Positions 47,886-59,772 of a stretch of DNA of 64,000 nt are shown here, piece after piece. The notes below the pieces were generated by a model. That model saw only the letters and a list, made by a program, of their open reading frames with translations. It did not search any database and was not told the origin of the DNA. The position numbers and the translations under genes were made by a program. The DNA lies in assembly GCA_973895155.1 (NCBI GenBank), contig OZ316892.1, positions 11,904,001 through 11,968,000 on the forward strand, given 5' to 3'. The DNA is from Marsupella aquatica. Taxonomy: Eukaryota > Marchantiophyta. Every line of letters begins with the position of its first letter. Positions within the stretch are counted from its first letter, which is position 1.

Positions 47886-50800
47886 TCACACAATACTTGG
47901 GGTATCACATGTCCAATTACATGAAGCCCGCTGCCATCGAGTGCGAATACAGTCCACAAGGGGTGCATGCTGAGGAGGCTCGTCTTTGGCCGCGGCACCT
48001 TCTACCATGGAGGTGCCATCTTGCGTTGCAGTTTTATACTCCTCAACTAGGACGGTATCAGGTGTCCACTTTGGAGGCACAGTGACGCACAATCTGCTTA
48101 ACCTCGGTCTTTGAAGGACTTCCGTACCCACTGTTGCCACTCTCTTAGCAATTCCGTTGAAGTGTAATAGCTCAAAGACTCTCTTGCCCAGCGCAGCGGA
48201 AGTCTCTTTTAAGCCACCCTTGCTTGAATCTACTTGGCATAGAGATTGCCAGAAGTCATTCCAAACCACAATATCACTGCTACAAAGGTTATTCAACATG
48301 TCCTGTGGCATTTCAATTTTTAAATCGCTCAAAACGTGCTGGAGTGCTTCCAAACTGATAAAACCTCCCCCTCCGCTTTGATCTTGCGCATCAAATGCCT
48401 GCCGAATCCGTGTCTCTCTATCTTCAATATCACTTTCATCCTGGACAGTTGTGGTCAGGGCAAATAAGACAGTATAATGCGATTCACTGCCCACAACCCA
48501 GATTGGCCACCTTGGTCGTTTCAAATGCTGTCCAACTTTGCATAAGTTGAGGGACTCGAGAAGAGTAAGAAACCCAACTTCCACACCAGTGAGTATGCCT
48601 TTAAGACACATCCCCCCACCCAGGTCCATGCTCCCATCAAAAACATTTGGAACAGCTTGCCCGCACAAGAACAAGTTCACAATTTCCTGCAAAACCATGT
48701 AACCGAGGTGAGAAACGGTTCAGCCTAGACTAGTAAGTACTGCTCTTCGAATAACCATGGCAACAAGCACGGTATAATATTATTAAATTCCTGGGCCATA
48801 ATCTCTCTTAGCCATACGAATGCACCTGCGCACCGTATGCATTGAACTTCCAGTGCAACACTAGTATGCACGAAGCTCTAGACGCACCTACACTTTAATG
48901 GAACTTACCTCCACCAGGCAATCAGAACCAGGGGGAGCTAGAAAGAACTCTTCTAGCGGTTTATCACATTTCGTGCAAGAAAATCCAACTGGCAACTGCA
49001 TTGCTTCCAGCCTATACTATAGCCTCTTCTCTGTACACCTCACAAACAACGATAACCGGCAGACAACTGTGATCCATCCCATCACTTACTGCCACGTTCC
49101 TGTTCACTTGGAGAAATGAAAAGCGGAATATGTAGGTCTGACACTGTGAGAACTATAAGAAAGCCAGGTAAAGACTTGTGGTACCTGAAGACATGGGTGA
49201 GTTGCTTTTGGAGATACAAGCTCTTTCATACACAACTATCAGCATTGATCACAGGTTCTGTGGCTCATGGTAGAAGGTTAATCTGGCGAATCTGCCAGGC
49301 ACCAAGGGGTGAGGCCATATACATGTGTCCCCATGTACTGGTAACAAGTAGGATGGACTTCAACCAAAGACTCAGGGAGCTACAACCACTTAAGCAAGCA
49401 AGTGAAGAATAGCGTACACCAAAATGGGGGAAATTTATCCCTCAAGGGAAACACTTGCACCATTGCTTGTCGCGATCAAGAATAGCACTCCACATAATTA
49501 ACCCTGGACCAGAAAAAGTAGGCCATTAGACTTGGGAGCTAAGCTGTTCGCAGCCCTACTCAGGTAATTGGCTCACTGCCAGTTACCCACTATAGCTCAC
49601 ATTAGACTTCAACTACTCATGACCTCGTCCTGATCGCAGGGAAGGTAAGGCACTGCTCGTATGAGAAAGCCAGGAATCTGACCACCAAGCAGCAGCATCA
49701 GTTTTGCTGGAAATCTTCCTGCCCGTCCTACACTGGAGTTACTAAGGAAGGTTGGGCATACATGCCTGCGATGCATGACCAAACGGAGGTGTCACCAAAG
49801 GCTGCTCTGGGTCGTCTCGATCAGATTGTATTGCATCCTGTAGCACACAGAGGTAAACTGGTGAGTAGCACAAAATAGATAAATAAGCACTTAGCTCCAA
49901 CCCTTCAAACTATGAGCATGAACATAAAATGTAGACATAAGAGCACGGCGTGACCGTCACAGCAGTTGAAACGGTCGGGTGACAGACACGTTTCCAATCC
50001 ATTTGAACGAATTCACCCACAACGAACATAGACCATCAAGGACTAATGGTATTTCGGGACGAAATCGAGTATCCCAGTGGCTCACCCTTTCGTCAAAATA
50101 TACCTCCAGGGATACTCGTGCCAGGGAAATTACAACTCTGAGATTTCTATGGTCATGTAGAAATCTTCCATGTACAGCTTGCCACTCAACCTCTCCACAT
50201 GAACCAACACTTCCATGTCACACCAGCTAGTTGGAAACAGACAGTCTCAAGAAGTATTTCTCAAAATGAACGTTTTAGCGCCAGGGATATGCCAGCCATC
50301 ATACATACCAAGCCTCTTGATAGAAGAACAGAGAACAACAGTAGGAGTGCCCCCATGCGACTTCTAAATGCCGGGAGTAAGCTCTGAAGCTGAATATGGA
50401 GGGTGGAAATTGACGATATTGTTAAAACTCTCACAAGTCTATGAAACTCCTTTACTGAGTCAAGAGCTACGCCATCCAATGCCTTCGCTACTATCTGCAA
50501 AACAGAATAGAAAAAGGTTAGAAGAAATCTATTAGCAAATATAGTCAAAAGCGGGAAAGCAGGTTAAGAGGCTGCACCAAGAAGTTTCAAAATGTTAGAC
50601 TCAAAAACGACATGACAAACGAACTTCAATCCCATTACAGGAAACTCGAACTATGACCCAAGTAGGACTTAGGTGCTGGGAATACACTCGTGATGTTGCA
50701 AGTGTAAATAAGCAGAGGAGGTATTCTTCAGTTCTACTATCGATAACAGAGCGCACACTAGCAGTTTTGTATGCAGATCCACTGTCACTCTAACAGCCTG

Positions 50801-53636
50801 TGAGTGTCAGGAAATCCCTTCCTCAATTGCATAGGGTATATTTTTAGCCAGCGAGACCTTGCTAAACGAGAATCTTTGGAGAAACACGCCGAGACTTGAC
50901 TTGTAAGTCTTGGAAACTAATGGTAGACCGATATAAATCTTGAACCTTCGTATCAGGCAGTCATCCTTTGCACAGCAATCTGGGCAATCTAGAAACCTTC
51001 TAACACGCTATCCCCCAAACCTCTAACAAGTTACAAATCCGGCCCCTCGTGATACGTTCACAACTTTTGTAAACAGCACGGTATTCCTCCTACATAGTCC
51101 ATCGTAAGAGACTTCCCTAGGTCAGCCTTCCAGCTATATAAAAAGTCGTACGACTACCCTCACACACAGTGGAGGATAAGGTGTGGACGTACCTCATCCT
51201 GCTCATCCTCCTTGGATATATCTTCTACGCCAAGACCGGGAATGTCAAGGACAACCAAAACTGCCTTGGTTTCTGCCCCAGCTCTCCACAATGCCTCACC
51301 CATAGCCCGTACTAGTGCCCTGTCATGATAATCAGACCACTTGAGTGATGCATGCCTAAGAAAGACTCGTGTATTCGTTAAAATGGGTTACGAAAGTCTA
51401 TTATGTGACCCAACCCTTAGAAAACCTGCAGCTTGGACAGTCAGGGACATCTATGCCCTCTGATGTCCGAGCGTAAGCAAATCCTTCTTTGGCAGCAATT
51501 CTGGATCAGAGTTGAGTTACATTTAGGCTCTAAAGAAAAATAAATGAAAAACGTAAGAACATCCTCGCACTATATCGAAACAACTGATGTATCACGCAGG
51601 TCACCTTGTCCTCTGAGGGTCCGAATACACAAGCTGGGCGTTTACATCATCGCCACTGGCAGTATATGAAGATTTATCAGAGCAACTTGCCATCATTGCA
51701 TCTCTGTTGCTATTCAGATGTGCATCAACCTCATCCTCAGGGACAAAGAGAAGGTACTTCAATACTAGCGCCTGCAAAGTAACAGACAATGAACCAGATC
51801 AGCCCTGCTCCGAAAACCCTAGCAAAAGCAATTTTCTTAGGGGAGAACTGAAACCATGCAACAAAGCCATAATTACATGACAGGTCGACGAGGAACCAGG
51901 GACATCAGATATCTTCGTAAATAGCTAGAGTTCTGCTCAAGTGATCAAACTAGATATAAGAAATCGTCATAGCCTCCCACAGGACAGATTTCTCCAGCAA
52001 GAGAACTCCCGTACGTAGGCAATGTGGCACCCAGAGCAATCAAGTACTTGGTCCAATAAGCTTATCCCAGAGTCTCTCTGCGCCGTGGTCACAAAAGTGC
52101 TACTAACAAGAAAAATTAATAATCACAACTAGTGCCGATGAACTCAGAAGGGCTCACACCCAGAAAATTGGTGAAATAGAGAACCTAACCTGTATTGGGG
52201 CAAGTACTCCACAGGGTCCACCTTCTCTCTGTACCAGACCTAGGGATGTCTCGCGATCTGAGCTAAACCTGCAAAAGAATAGACAGATGAAAAAGATAAG
52301 AAGCAGACATTGCTACTTCCATATCTACAACTGCTCAAGATTAATATAATCATCATCCCTTCAATCTGAGTGCTTCATAATCCCAAAACAGATGCACAAT
52401 GCCATCCCATAAGGACGGCAAGGAGTCCAAAAACTGGTTCCTAAACGAACTCAATCAAACCACGGCTAGCAATCACACTCCAGACTTTACGGTTAAACAA
52501 TGGTTTCAAACTAAGACTGAATTACTGAAGCATAATTTCCCAATCCTGTAACACGACCATATTAGCCCACAAGCGAAAAGAAGTCAGAAGGGAACATCTT
52601 TGCAGAAACTAGAGCAGACTGCCCTAAATCCCTACGGGTGACCCTAAAATATGGAAATGACATGGACTCCTGTCCTTAACAATCAAGACAGAACAACTCG
52701 CTGTAAAGCGATTCAGCAGGGACCTGTGTCCTAGGCAAGATATCTGGTAAAAGAGTTGCATGGCTGCCGGTGCAGCATCAGGCAACGGGCATAGAATTGA
52801 GGTCCAGAGAGCAATTGCATCATTCTTGAGAAATCTAGTAATTTTTAGTCCCAAATATGAGAATCGTTGGCTGGGCCAACGTCTATTAGTCCCGTACTTG
52901 TACTCCGCGAAATTTTCCAGAAAAAAAGAATTGAGCTCCCGTCTAGAACCATTTGACTCCGATTACCCCAGAGTGCGACGCTCGACGAGGGGAAAAAAAT
53001 GAGAACAGCAATATCCCAAGACTTGAAGAACATGAACCACTGATGGGAATCCACAACTAATATACTAAAACTGCAGGCAGACAGAGTGGAGATGTATGGA
53101 ACTCTGCCTAACCTGAATCCTTGGTTACACCACTGTGCCAGAACATCCTTAGAAAAATTCGTCCCAAAAACCATTGTGTACAACTGCTCGGCCAGATGAT
53201 ACGGAAGATAGTGCCTATCATCGTCTACCCTCCGCTTTCCTCTAACACTTTTCTCGCCAAGTTCCCTTCCGCTGGATATCTGAAGCGACGATCCAGATAC
53301 CCTGTCCTGAACTGGTGAAGCAATGCCACTTGGGCTGCGAGAATCATTGACGCTTTCTGAGAACGAGGAGGAAGGCACAGATGCATCCATCACCCCCGGT
53401 AACGAACCTCCCCACGCCGCGGTCTTCGTCCTCCTCTGCTCAGCGGCCGCAGCAAGAAGCTCCCGCTGCAACCGCCGATTTCGTGCGTCGGCGGTTTCCG
53501 AAGGTGAAGTTGGGGTGGCTGTGGGAGGGGAGGATAACGAGGCATTGTCCCTTGGCTTACTCCGCTTCGCGTCCGGGACAGGCTGCAAGCTCATGCGGAA
53601 CGCTCTCTGCAGCTCCTCATCATCATGCTCACCCAT
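47886..53636 (-). CDS. MINDY-3/4-type deubiquitinase with UIM and EF-hand-like loop
   Basis: Predicted cysteine protease that trims Lys48-linked ubiquitin chains. Minus-strand exons in reading order: 53636–53113, 52268–52190, 51771–51605, 51319–51193, 50494–50309, 49837–49766 and 48686–47886. The total is 1,956 nt (651 residues), phases joining. Residues 4–17 (DDEELQRAFRMSLQ) fit a ubiquitin-interacting motif. A Ser/Pro-rich linker follows. The catalytic core opens with LGLVQREGGPCGVLAP (Cys194) and includes the EIVNLFLCGQAVPNVFDG and PIWVVGSESHYTVLF blocks (His455 probable partner). An insertion near 484 (FDAQDQSGGGGFI) looks like a degenerate EF-hand, as in MINDY-3. The C-terminal LVDCIRTRW tail is shared by plant homologues. 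Intron 6 appears to use a GC donor (49765). ATG 53636 is the first ATG in frame. Confidence 0.92.
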
Positions 53637-54862
53637 CCAGATCTGCTCTTGTTTCTCTTGACTCACCAAGCCCCCGTGTCCAATTCAAATCCTTCGTCCC
53701 TTCCCCTTCCACCTTCCGGTTGCTTTCGTTCCTACTTCATACAATGCCCTCCCCGTTCATGCACTTCCAATGCGTTCCCTGCCTTTCAGTTTCTGGCTTC
53801 GTGTTGGCCCTCCCTCGTCAACTACACCTCCCGGGTTTCATTTGTGTCCGCCCTTTGTTAGCCTGGCATCCTTCTCCATTGCTCTCCTGTTACAGAACAG
53901 CAGTAATTACTCCTCTTTCGCGTCCGTTCCCTGTTTACGCTACTTGTCTCCTGATCACAAGATATCGCTTGCAAACTTCACTGAAAACACCGTAATTTCC
54001 TCTACTTCCGATCAATCATGAGGTCTTACTCTACCACCTGCAAAATGTCGTGCGCACACCTCCCCCTCAGTCCTTCATTCACCGAACAAAACATTCCCTG
54101 CCCTAAAGCATTGCTCATTCATTTCTCTACGCAACGCTCGCAGTCACCTCATCATTCGGGTCTCGTCAATCTTTCTGTCTGCAAGTCTGTCTGTCTAGCT
54201 GCGCCAGAGCAAATCAAACCGGCTCTCGCTCTCATCAAGCTTGCCCATCCAAACGCGTTTCTCAGTCAAACTACCACAAAAGCCTTGTAAACGTTCGGCA
54301 TTTCTCTCTGCAATGCACCCGGACACGAGGAAAAAACTGACCAAACTAGACAAGACCGACTTTCTATCATCGCATCACAGTCAAAAAGAGAGCACGCATT
54401 ATTTTTGGCAGATGCGTTACCTGCGTGGTGTATCACAATTGAGTCATCGAGCCGGACATGTCTGCTGCCATCCTGCCTGCCTGCATACCTGCGTCGTGTT
54501 GAGTTGATGAGTTGAGTTTTGAAGAGAGGACAGTAATGATAATCGCGACCTCCTACGGTCTCTAGTCCCAACACCTTGGACGACGAGACAATCGTGGGAA
54601 TTGTCGAGTACATCAGACCAGACACTGTACTTAAAATAATCGACCATCAAGACAAGTCTATCGCCGCGAATTTTACCGCTGTACTGTACTTACTGTACGA
54701 GATGGAATCCGGGCCTTTTGGGTCGGTGTCGTTTACACAAACGAGCCACTGACGGGACCGTCCACTTGCGTTGCCGCGGTTCGAGCCTGCGACGTCAAGG
54801 CGTTGTGGTGCCCACCCACCGGTGACTTTCACGTCCCCTGCGCACCCGTGGGGAAGGGTTTT
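53637..54862. other. 5' flank of MINDY gene; CT-rich on plus strand
   Basis: Pyrimidine-rich on the plus strand up to ~53900 (purine-rich in the gene's sense), as in many plant leaders. A weak tRNA-like T arm occurs near 54776–54796 but no full tRNA could be drawn. Plus-strand frames here are antisense or composition artefacts. Confidence 0.5.
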
Positions 54863-55530
54863 AAGTCCTTTGGCCTTAGCCCCAAGTTAACGGCCCTAAG
54901 AGTACTTTTTTATGTTTGAAGGGGAAATCGCTCATGAGGAAGGGAGAGGCTTTTGCAACACGTAGTAGACTAGTAGGGGAAACCCCATTTTATTATCGCT
55001 ACAAAATAAGTCCTTTGGCCCCAAGTTAACGGCCATAAGAGTACTTTTTTTTCACTTTTGAAGGGGAAATCGCTCTTGAGGAAGGTGCTTTTGCAGCACG
55101 TAGTAGGGGAAACACCATTCTAATAATTTTTCATATATACTAGCCCGAATATCTGTCTTGTGCGCAAGGAAGGTTCGTGATGCCCAGACTGTCATGCCCC
55201 ATCTCAACTTATAAGCATAGTCTAAGAATCCAAAAAATTGTTACCATACACACGATGGTATGTTTTCACTCTGAATAGGTCATGAAAGGTAAATTTGACT
55301 CACCAATTATAGCATGGATTCTTTGGGCCCCAAACTAAGGGTCCCAAAAGTTCATGGTCATTTGAAGTTTGAATTTTGAAGGGGGAAATCTCTCATCAGT
55401 AAGCTGAGTAGCTGGGTTGCACCTTGTACTTAGGGAAAACCCCATTTCAATGCTATTTCATTTCAATTCTTTGGCCTCCCAAATTAACAGCCAGAAAGAG
55501 TTTGGTTGATGGGAAATCACTTTAGAGCCA
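54863..55530. repeat. direct repeat, two good and two diverged copies of ~140 bp
   Basis: Copies begin 'aagtcctttggcc' at 54863 and 55008 and run through 'aagttaacggcc', 'taagagtacttttt' and 'gaaggggaaatcgctc' to 'ggggaaac-ccatt'. A diverged third copy begins at about 55321 and ends near 55448. A partial fourth begins at about 55469. The sequence between copies 2 and 3 is unrelated. Confidence 0.8.
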
Positions 55531-55929
55531 TGCAATTTGGCTTCTGGTTTATGTTTTTGTATGTTTTGTAATCAGCTTTTAACTATATTGCCACTAAAGA
55601 TATTTCCATTTACAATACTGTCACTGTTTGTATTGTGTTTCCAAATATGCCATGGTTTTTGTACATGATTACCATTGTTATGTTGGTGATGTCATCCATA
55701 TACAAAACAGTGACCTATTTGTAAGATTTCACCCAAAATTTGTGGTAGTATTGTCAATGGGAAAATCCTTAGTGGTAAAGTAGTGAAAACTTAATTTTGT
55801 AATTATAATTCTTACACCTACTATATGGGCCAAAAAGTTTACAAGCTCCATGTTACATCAAGGAAGAGAGCCTAACCCCATAATTTTTTGCAATGCAATC
55901 TGGTGCAAAACAATTATTCTCACAATTAT
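55531..55929. other. AT-rich gap, nothing recognised
   Basis: No gene, RNA or clear repeat. AT-rich, with many T runs. Confidence 0.5.
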
Positions 55930-56250
55930 TGTTAGACATTTACTCTTAGGTCTAGAGTTTAGACTCTAGCCATAGTTAGGCTATTAACCAAAGTCATAGA
56001 CTTGGTTAGGTTAGCTCATTGTTACAAAGCCACGTGTTAGAGAGATAAGGAAAGCTAGTTATGAGGAGACTTGGTATGACAGATATATAGGCCTAGAGTG
56101 CACCAAAACTCTTGTGTTCCTGTGAACTTTGTCTCATCCAAAGTGGTCAAACCACACAACTCTATGTGTTGGACCACTTGTTTGTTGGATGGTCATATGC
56201 ATGTTGTTGCGAATTTAGTCTTTACTCAATTGTTATGTAGTAAAATAATG
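55930..56250 (+). mobile_element. LTR-like sequence, copy 3
   Basis: Starts TGTTAG at 55930 and shares an ordered series of blocks with the minus-strand copy at 5040–4690: 'ctcattgttac', 'gagacttg', 'ggcctagagtgca', 'cttgtgt', 'ccaca' and 'tgtgt'. Spacing is similar. No coding region follows, so it is probably a solo LTR. The right end is approximate. No target-site duplication identified. Confidence 0.45.
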
Positions 56251-57974
56251 CTAGTTCCAATCATGGTCGCCCTCAATGTTTTGGAGTGAAATAACAATAG
56301 TCCCATATCATGCTTGCCCTGCAATGTTAGCTCCACCCCAAAATTCATTCATTGTATATGCTGGTCTCAAATCATAGAATGCAACACGCTAAATAGTATC
56401 TATTCAAATTTAATTTATTGCTAAATAGTGTAAATGATGCTCCTATACACAATAGAGAGAAACCACTCAACTGGGATGGACTAATAAGGAATATTCTTTA
56501 GCAATTTGAGTAAATGCAATCCATTTAAGTTGCAGAAGTCCATGGGAGTATTTTGGCAAACCAATAGCTCCATCCAGGCTTTCTATCTATTTCAGTTTAA
56601 TTATTGGACTAAATAGTATAAATTTCAATTGTGCCTCTTACTACACTTGGTCTATAGTGCTGCATAATCAAATCTCAGATTGGCCATGTCTCAAATTGCC
56701 TATGATGGTGTAAATTTTTCTGATAGTTTTTCCTCTGTGAAGTGTAATGTATATAACAAAATTGTATAGTTGTCTCAACACAAGTTTCTCATGGTTTCTC
56801 TCATCCTTGTTGCATGACTTTCATGACCATCATTACGTTACATCCTTGAAGAATAACAAGAATATATACTGCTGCGATGACAGTTGTTATGACATGTTTA
56901 TTTGTAGAGCCTGATTTTTTTAGTCTAATTCGTGGTTTATTTGGACAAGTGTAAGCTTTCTGGCTTGCTAGCACATGAGTAGGAACAACTAGGTACAGAG
57001 TGACATTTCATTTAGTAATAACTCCATTCAATATAAAATTTGCTTTAAATTCAAGAATTTTACAAAGGGCCATAGTCTAGGCAAATATTAGACTTGGCAA
57101 AGGTGGGTGAAAAGGGACCCCCATCTATTAACTTTGATATTTATGTTTAACATATATATATTAATATTAATATTTGTATATACTATTATGGAGTTATCCT
57201 CAAAATCCTATCATTATGCCTTACCACATAATGCTACCTAGTTAAACTACATGAAATTGTAGGACCAATGGTGGCATTACTGACAGTTGAGTCTAGATCT
57301 AGACAATGTTTGTGTCATCTCTACTATAGGGAGGCAAGTTGTCATGCTTGCTGAGTTGTTGCACTTAATTGTGGTCCAGAGGGCAGGACTTTAGAGTAGA
57401 AGCACACACAACGCCACTGATAGAGATCACTCTACTTAGAGCGATCAAAAGTATTATTGGCACCATAGATCCACCGGGTCTAGCACTATCCTTCTCCTCA
57501 TCTACAGTATTTGTTACTGGACTCATTACATGTCTTTTCATTGGTGGCCAACGCTCTTGGATGGTGACTCTGGGGTGTCTTGGTGCTGTGGCATCTGCTT
57601 GGCGTGTGCTCTGGCTCTGCTGCTTGGGTTCATTTTTCTTTGTGCTTGCCAGTCTTTGTTGCCGTGGCCTTTGCAATACATTGACTGCACTGTCATCTTT
57701 AAAAGTTAAAAAAGTGCAGTCACACCTAAGCTTGTAGTCCCTTGTGAGCATCAAAAGTATTTCATATCTGTGACAGCAGATATCAATGTTCGAGTTGGAT
57801 ACTCAAAAAAATGCAGATCAGGATGCATAGGAAACACTTACTAGAGCATTCAAGGGTGTTAAGTAGTAGCTGGAGATCAAAGGAGTCGCCCTAGCCAATC
57901 CTCTCTATGGTAAGGTTTTTTGAACGAAGTCCCTCTGTGGAAATGAGGCAATGTGCAGTTGTTCCCCAACAAGA
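56251..57974. other. AT-rich gap, nothing recognised
   Basis: Contains a short alternating-AT stretch around 57139–57185. Opposed open frames at 57365–57754 give either a hydrophobic or a very polar product, neither of a known family. I treat them as chance. Confidence 0.45.
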
Positions 57975-58233
57975 ATATACTAGCCCCGATTACCCGTTCT
58001 TTGAATGTGAATAGCTAACGGGGAGGACAGTTAAAATGTCACCAAAATATATTCCTTATTCACATTTTTTGAAAGTTAATGAAATAATAAAAAATTCATC
58101 GCTCTAGAAACTTAGGCCCTAACTCTACCTTGTAGTTCATCCAAAATATATTCCTTATTCACATTCAGGTTAATGAAATGATAAAAAAAAACCTATCACT
58201 CTAGAAACCTTGTCCCCAACTCTAGCTTGTAGT
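57975..58233 (+). repeat. dispersed repeat, copy A, with internal duplication
   Basis: Shares with 62387–62760 the blocks 'atactagcccc', 'ttctttgaa-gtgaatagc', 'accaaaatatat', 'ttcacattttttgaa', 'ctctagaa' and 'aactcta-cttgtagtt' in the same order. The second half is duplicated within this copy ('accaaaatatattccttattcacatt' type at about 58042 and 58142). A non-coding dispersed family, possibly a MITE; ends not defined. Confidence 0.65.
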
Positions 58234-58295
58234 TGATGGTTTACAAGTGAGATCATTGCACAGCTGATGGTTTACAAGTGAGATCATTGCACAGC
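58234..58295. repeat. perfect 31-bp tandem duplication
   Basis: The 31-bp unit beginning 'tgatggtttacaagtgag' is present twice without a difference (58234–58264 and 58265–58295), so the duplication is recent or has been homogenised. Confidence 0.95.
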
Positions 58296-59148
58296 AGGAA
58301 TGAGTAGAGCATAGCTGAGGCTGAGAACCGACCATGCAGCTTCAAAGCAGAGCACAAAACCTTCAGAACATGAGCCAAAGTGAGCAGAAACAGCCAAAGC
58401 AATTAGCAAACAGCCCTATCGACTGAAGCCAAAAACGAGCATCAAAATGAGTACGAGCCAAAAGAGGTTGAACTGACAGCACCGAAGGCACAGCCGAGGC
58501 TGAAATAGCTCACATTGGCCAGAGAACTGAAATAGGAGAACACAGTTGAGGGCAAGACGACTTTTAGCAAACGAATGATCAGACCTCTACAACAGCGAGC
58601 GCTCCAGACATACGTCGAGCAGCACTCTATGCAGCTGTTTTCTATCAAGACCTCAAAAAGTGCACAGCAGCCCTCCCAACAGACCACTCTCCACAGCAAC
58701 GAGACCTCCATCAAACACCGCAAACAAGGCCCCCAACGAGCTCGCAACCCAAAGAGCACATATACCCTACCACCAACACAGCAACAAGCCCCGACCGCAA
58801 CATCGAGCCCCCTGAAGAGAGCAGGATTATTGAGCTTGGAGGGCCCCACCAGCATACAGCAGAAGGCAGCACAAGTGCCTCCGCTAATACACTGCCTTAA
58901 TTTAACTCACGAGGGCAGTGAGACTTTGGCAGCGAGAGTGGCAGCGAGGGCTGCAGCGTAGAGTGGCACCGAGGGCTGCAGCGAGGTCATTGGCTCGGGC
59001 TCGCTCCCTGCCTCCAGCGCTGTAGAAACAGGGGAGAAACCCCTTGACACCAAAGAGCCAAAATCTAGACGAGAGACGGTGAATCTGATCATTCCGGGTT
59101 CGTGTTAAGAGTAGAGCAGATTATCAATCTTCTCCCTGCTCGCGCTCC
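58296..59148. other. upstream region of cupin gene
   Basis: Polypurine- and A-rich to ~58850, then short GC-rich near-repeats ('gtggcagcgagggctgcagcg' type) at 58937–58985. The open frames 58575–58961 (plus) and 58442–58855 (minus) overlap and are low-complexity. I see no domain in either. Presumably contains the cupin promoter and leader. Confidence 0.5.
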
Positions 59149-59772
59149 ATGGCGGTCGCCTCTCTCGTCGCCGTTGGCTCCCCCGCACTCGCCGGAACGT
59201 CTCGTACCACCATTATCTCTAGGGATTCCTCACAGAAGAAACCATCGTCATGGGCCGTTCTCCAGTTCCAGCTGCAATGTTCTCTTCGTTGCAGAAGTGA
59301 GAGCAGCAGCGGCAGCTCCAAGCATCCTCGCCGGTGGCATTTGAGCAAAGCTGGAGCCAAAGCGGTGCATTCTAGGAGTTCGAGGGCGAAGACGAGGATT
59401 CGAGCTGTAGAAGGTGATGAGGACCTTCAGGTGGACCTCAATGTGCAACGCAAGAGGCCACTAAGACCGGTGGTGGAGCGGTTCAACATTCACCACGAGA
59501 AGAACGTGAGCGAGGAGCGGCTGAAGGAGCTGGGAGTGAGCCGATGGTCGAAATGGGACTGCGGCCCCTGCGTGACCACTTTTTGGAAGTGGAAAGTTGA
59601 CGAACTGGTGTATATCTCCAAAGGAAGCGTCGAGGTGGTCCCTGACGGCTGTCAAGACGAGGCCGTTTTCTATGCTGGCGATTTGGTGCGCTTCCCAAAG
59701 TGGTTCGAGGCCTCCTTGACCTTCGACGAAGATTATGAGCAGTACTACAAATTCTTCGCTTATGGTGATTGA
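59149..59772 (+). CDS. plastid-targeted cupin, DUF861-type
   Basis: Single-exon gene of 207 residues from ATG 59149 to TGA 59772. Residues ~1–85 are rich in Ser, Arg, Lys and Ala with almost no acids, typical of a chloroplast transit peptide. The mature part has a small cupin barrel. It begins with VSEERLKELGVSRWSKWDCGP, then FWKWKVDELVYISKGSVEVVPDG, and closes with FYAGDLVRFPKWFEASLTF and YYKFFAYGD. These match the DUF861 / ureidoglycine-aminohydrolase-like cupin fold found in a plant family of small plastid proteins. The canonical metal-binding His residues are largely missing, so a non-catalytic or ligand-binding role is likely. Biochemical function is not established for this family as far as I know. 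The next gene is 3.4 kb away. Confidence 0.88.
   Translation: MAVASLVAVGSPALAGTSRTTIISRDSSQKKPSSWAVLQFQLQCSLRCRSESSSGSSKHPRRWHLSKAGAKAVHSRSSRAKTRIRAVEGDEDLQVDLNVQRKRPLRPVVERFNIHHEKNVSEERLKELGVSRWSKWDCGPCVTTFWKWKVDELVYISKGSVEVVPDGCQDEAVFYAGDLVRFPKWFEASLTFDEDYEQYYKFFAYGD

Noticed and set aside
53323-53995. Long plus-strand open frames (112 and 204 codons)
   Set aside because: Antisense to MINDY exon 1 and its purine-rich leader; low complexity, no domain.
54720-54810. Possible tRNA from a good T arm and B box (ggttcgagcct)
   Set aside because: T stem forms with one G·U, but no acceptor or anticodon stem pairs with it on either strand.
57365-57754. Opposed frames of 129 (minus) and 122 (plus) codons
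   Set aside because: Neither product is recognisable. The minus one is polar and plausible-looking, but nothing supports it.
58442-58961. Overlapping open frames of 137 (minus) and 128 (plus) codons
   Set aside because: Polypurine-type composition keeps both strands open; no family, splice or conservation signal.
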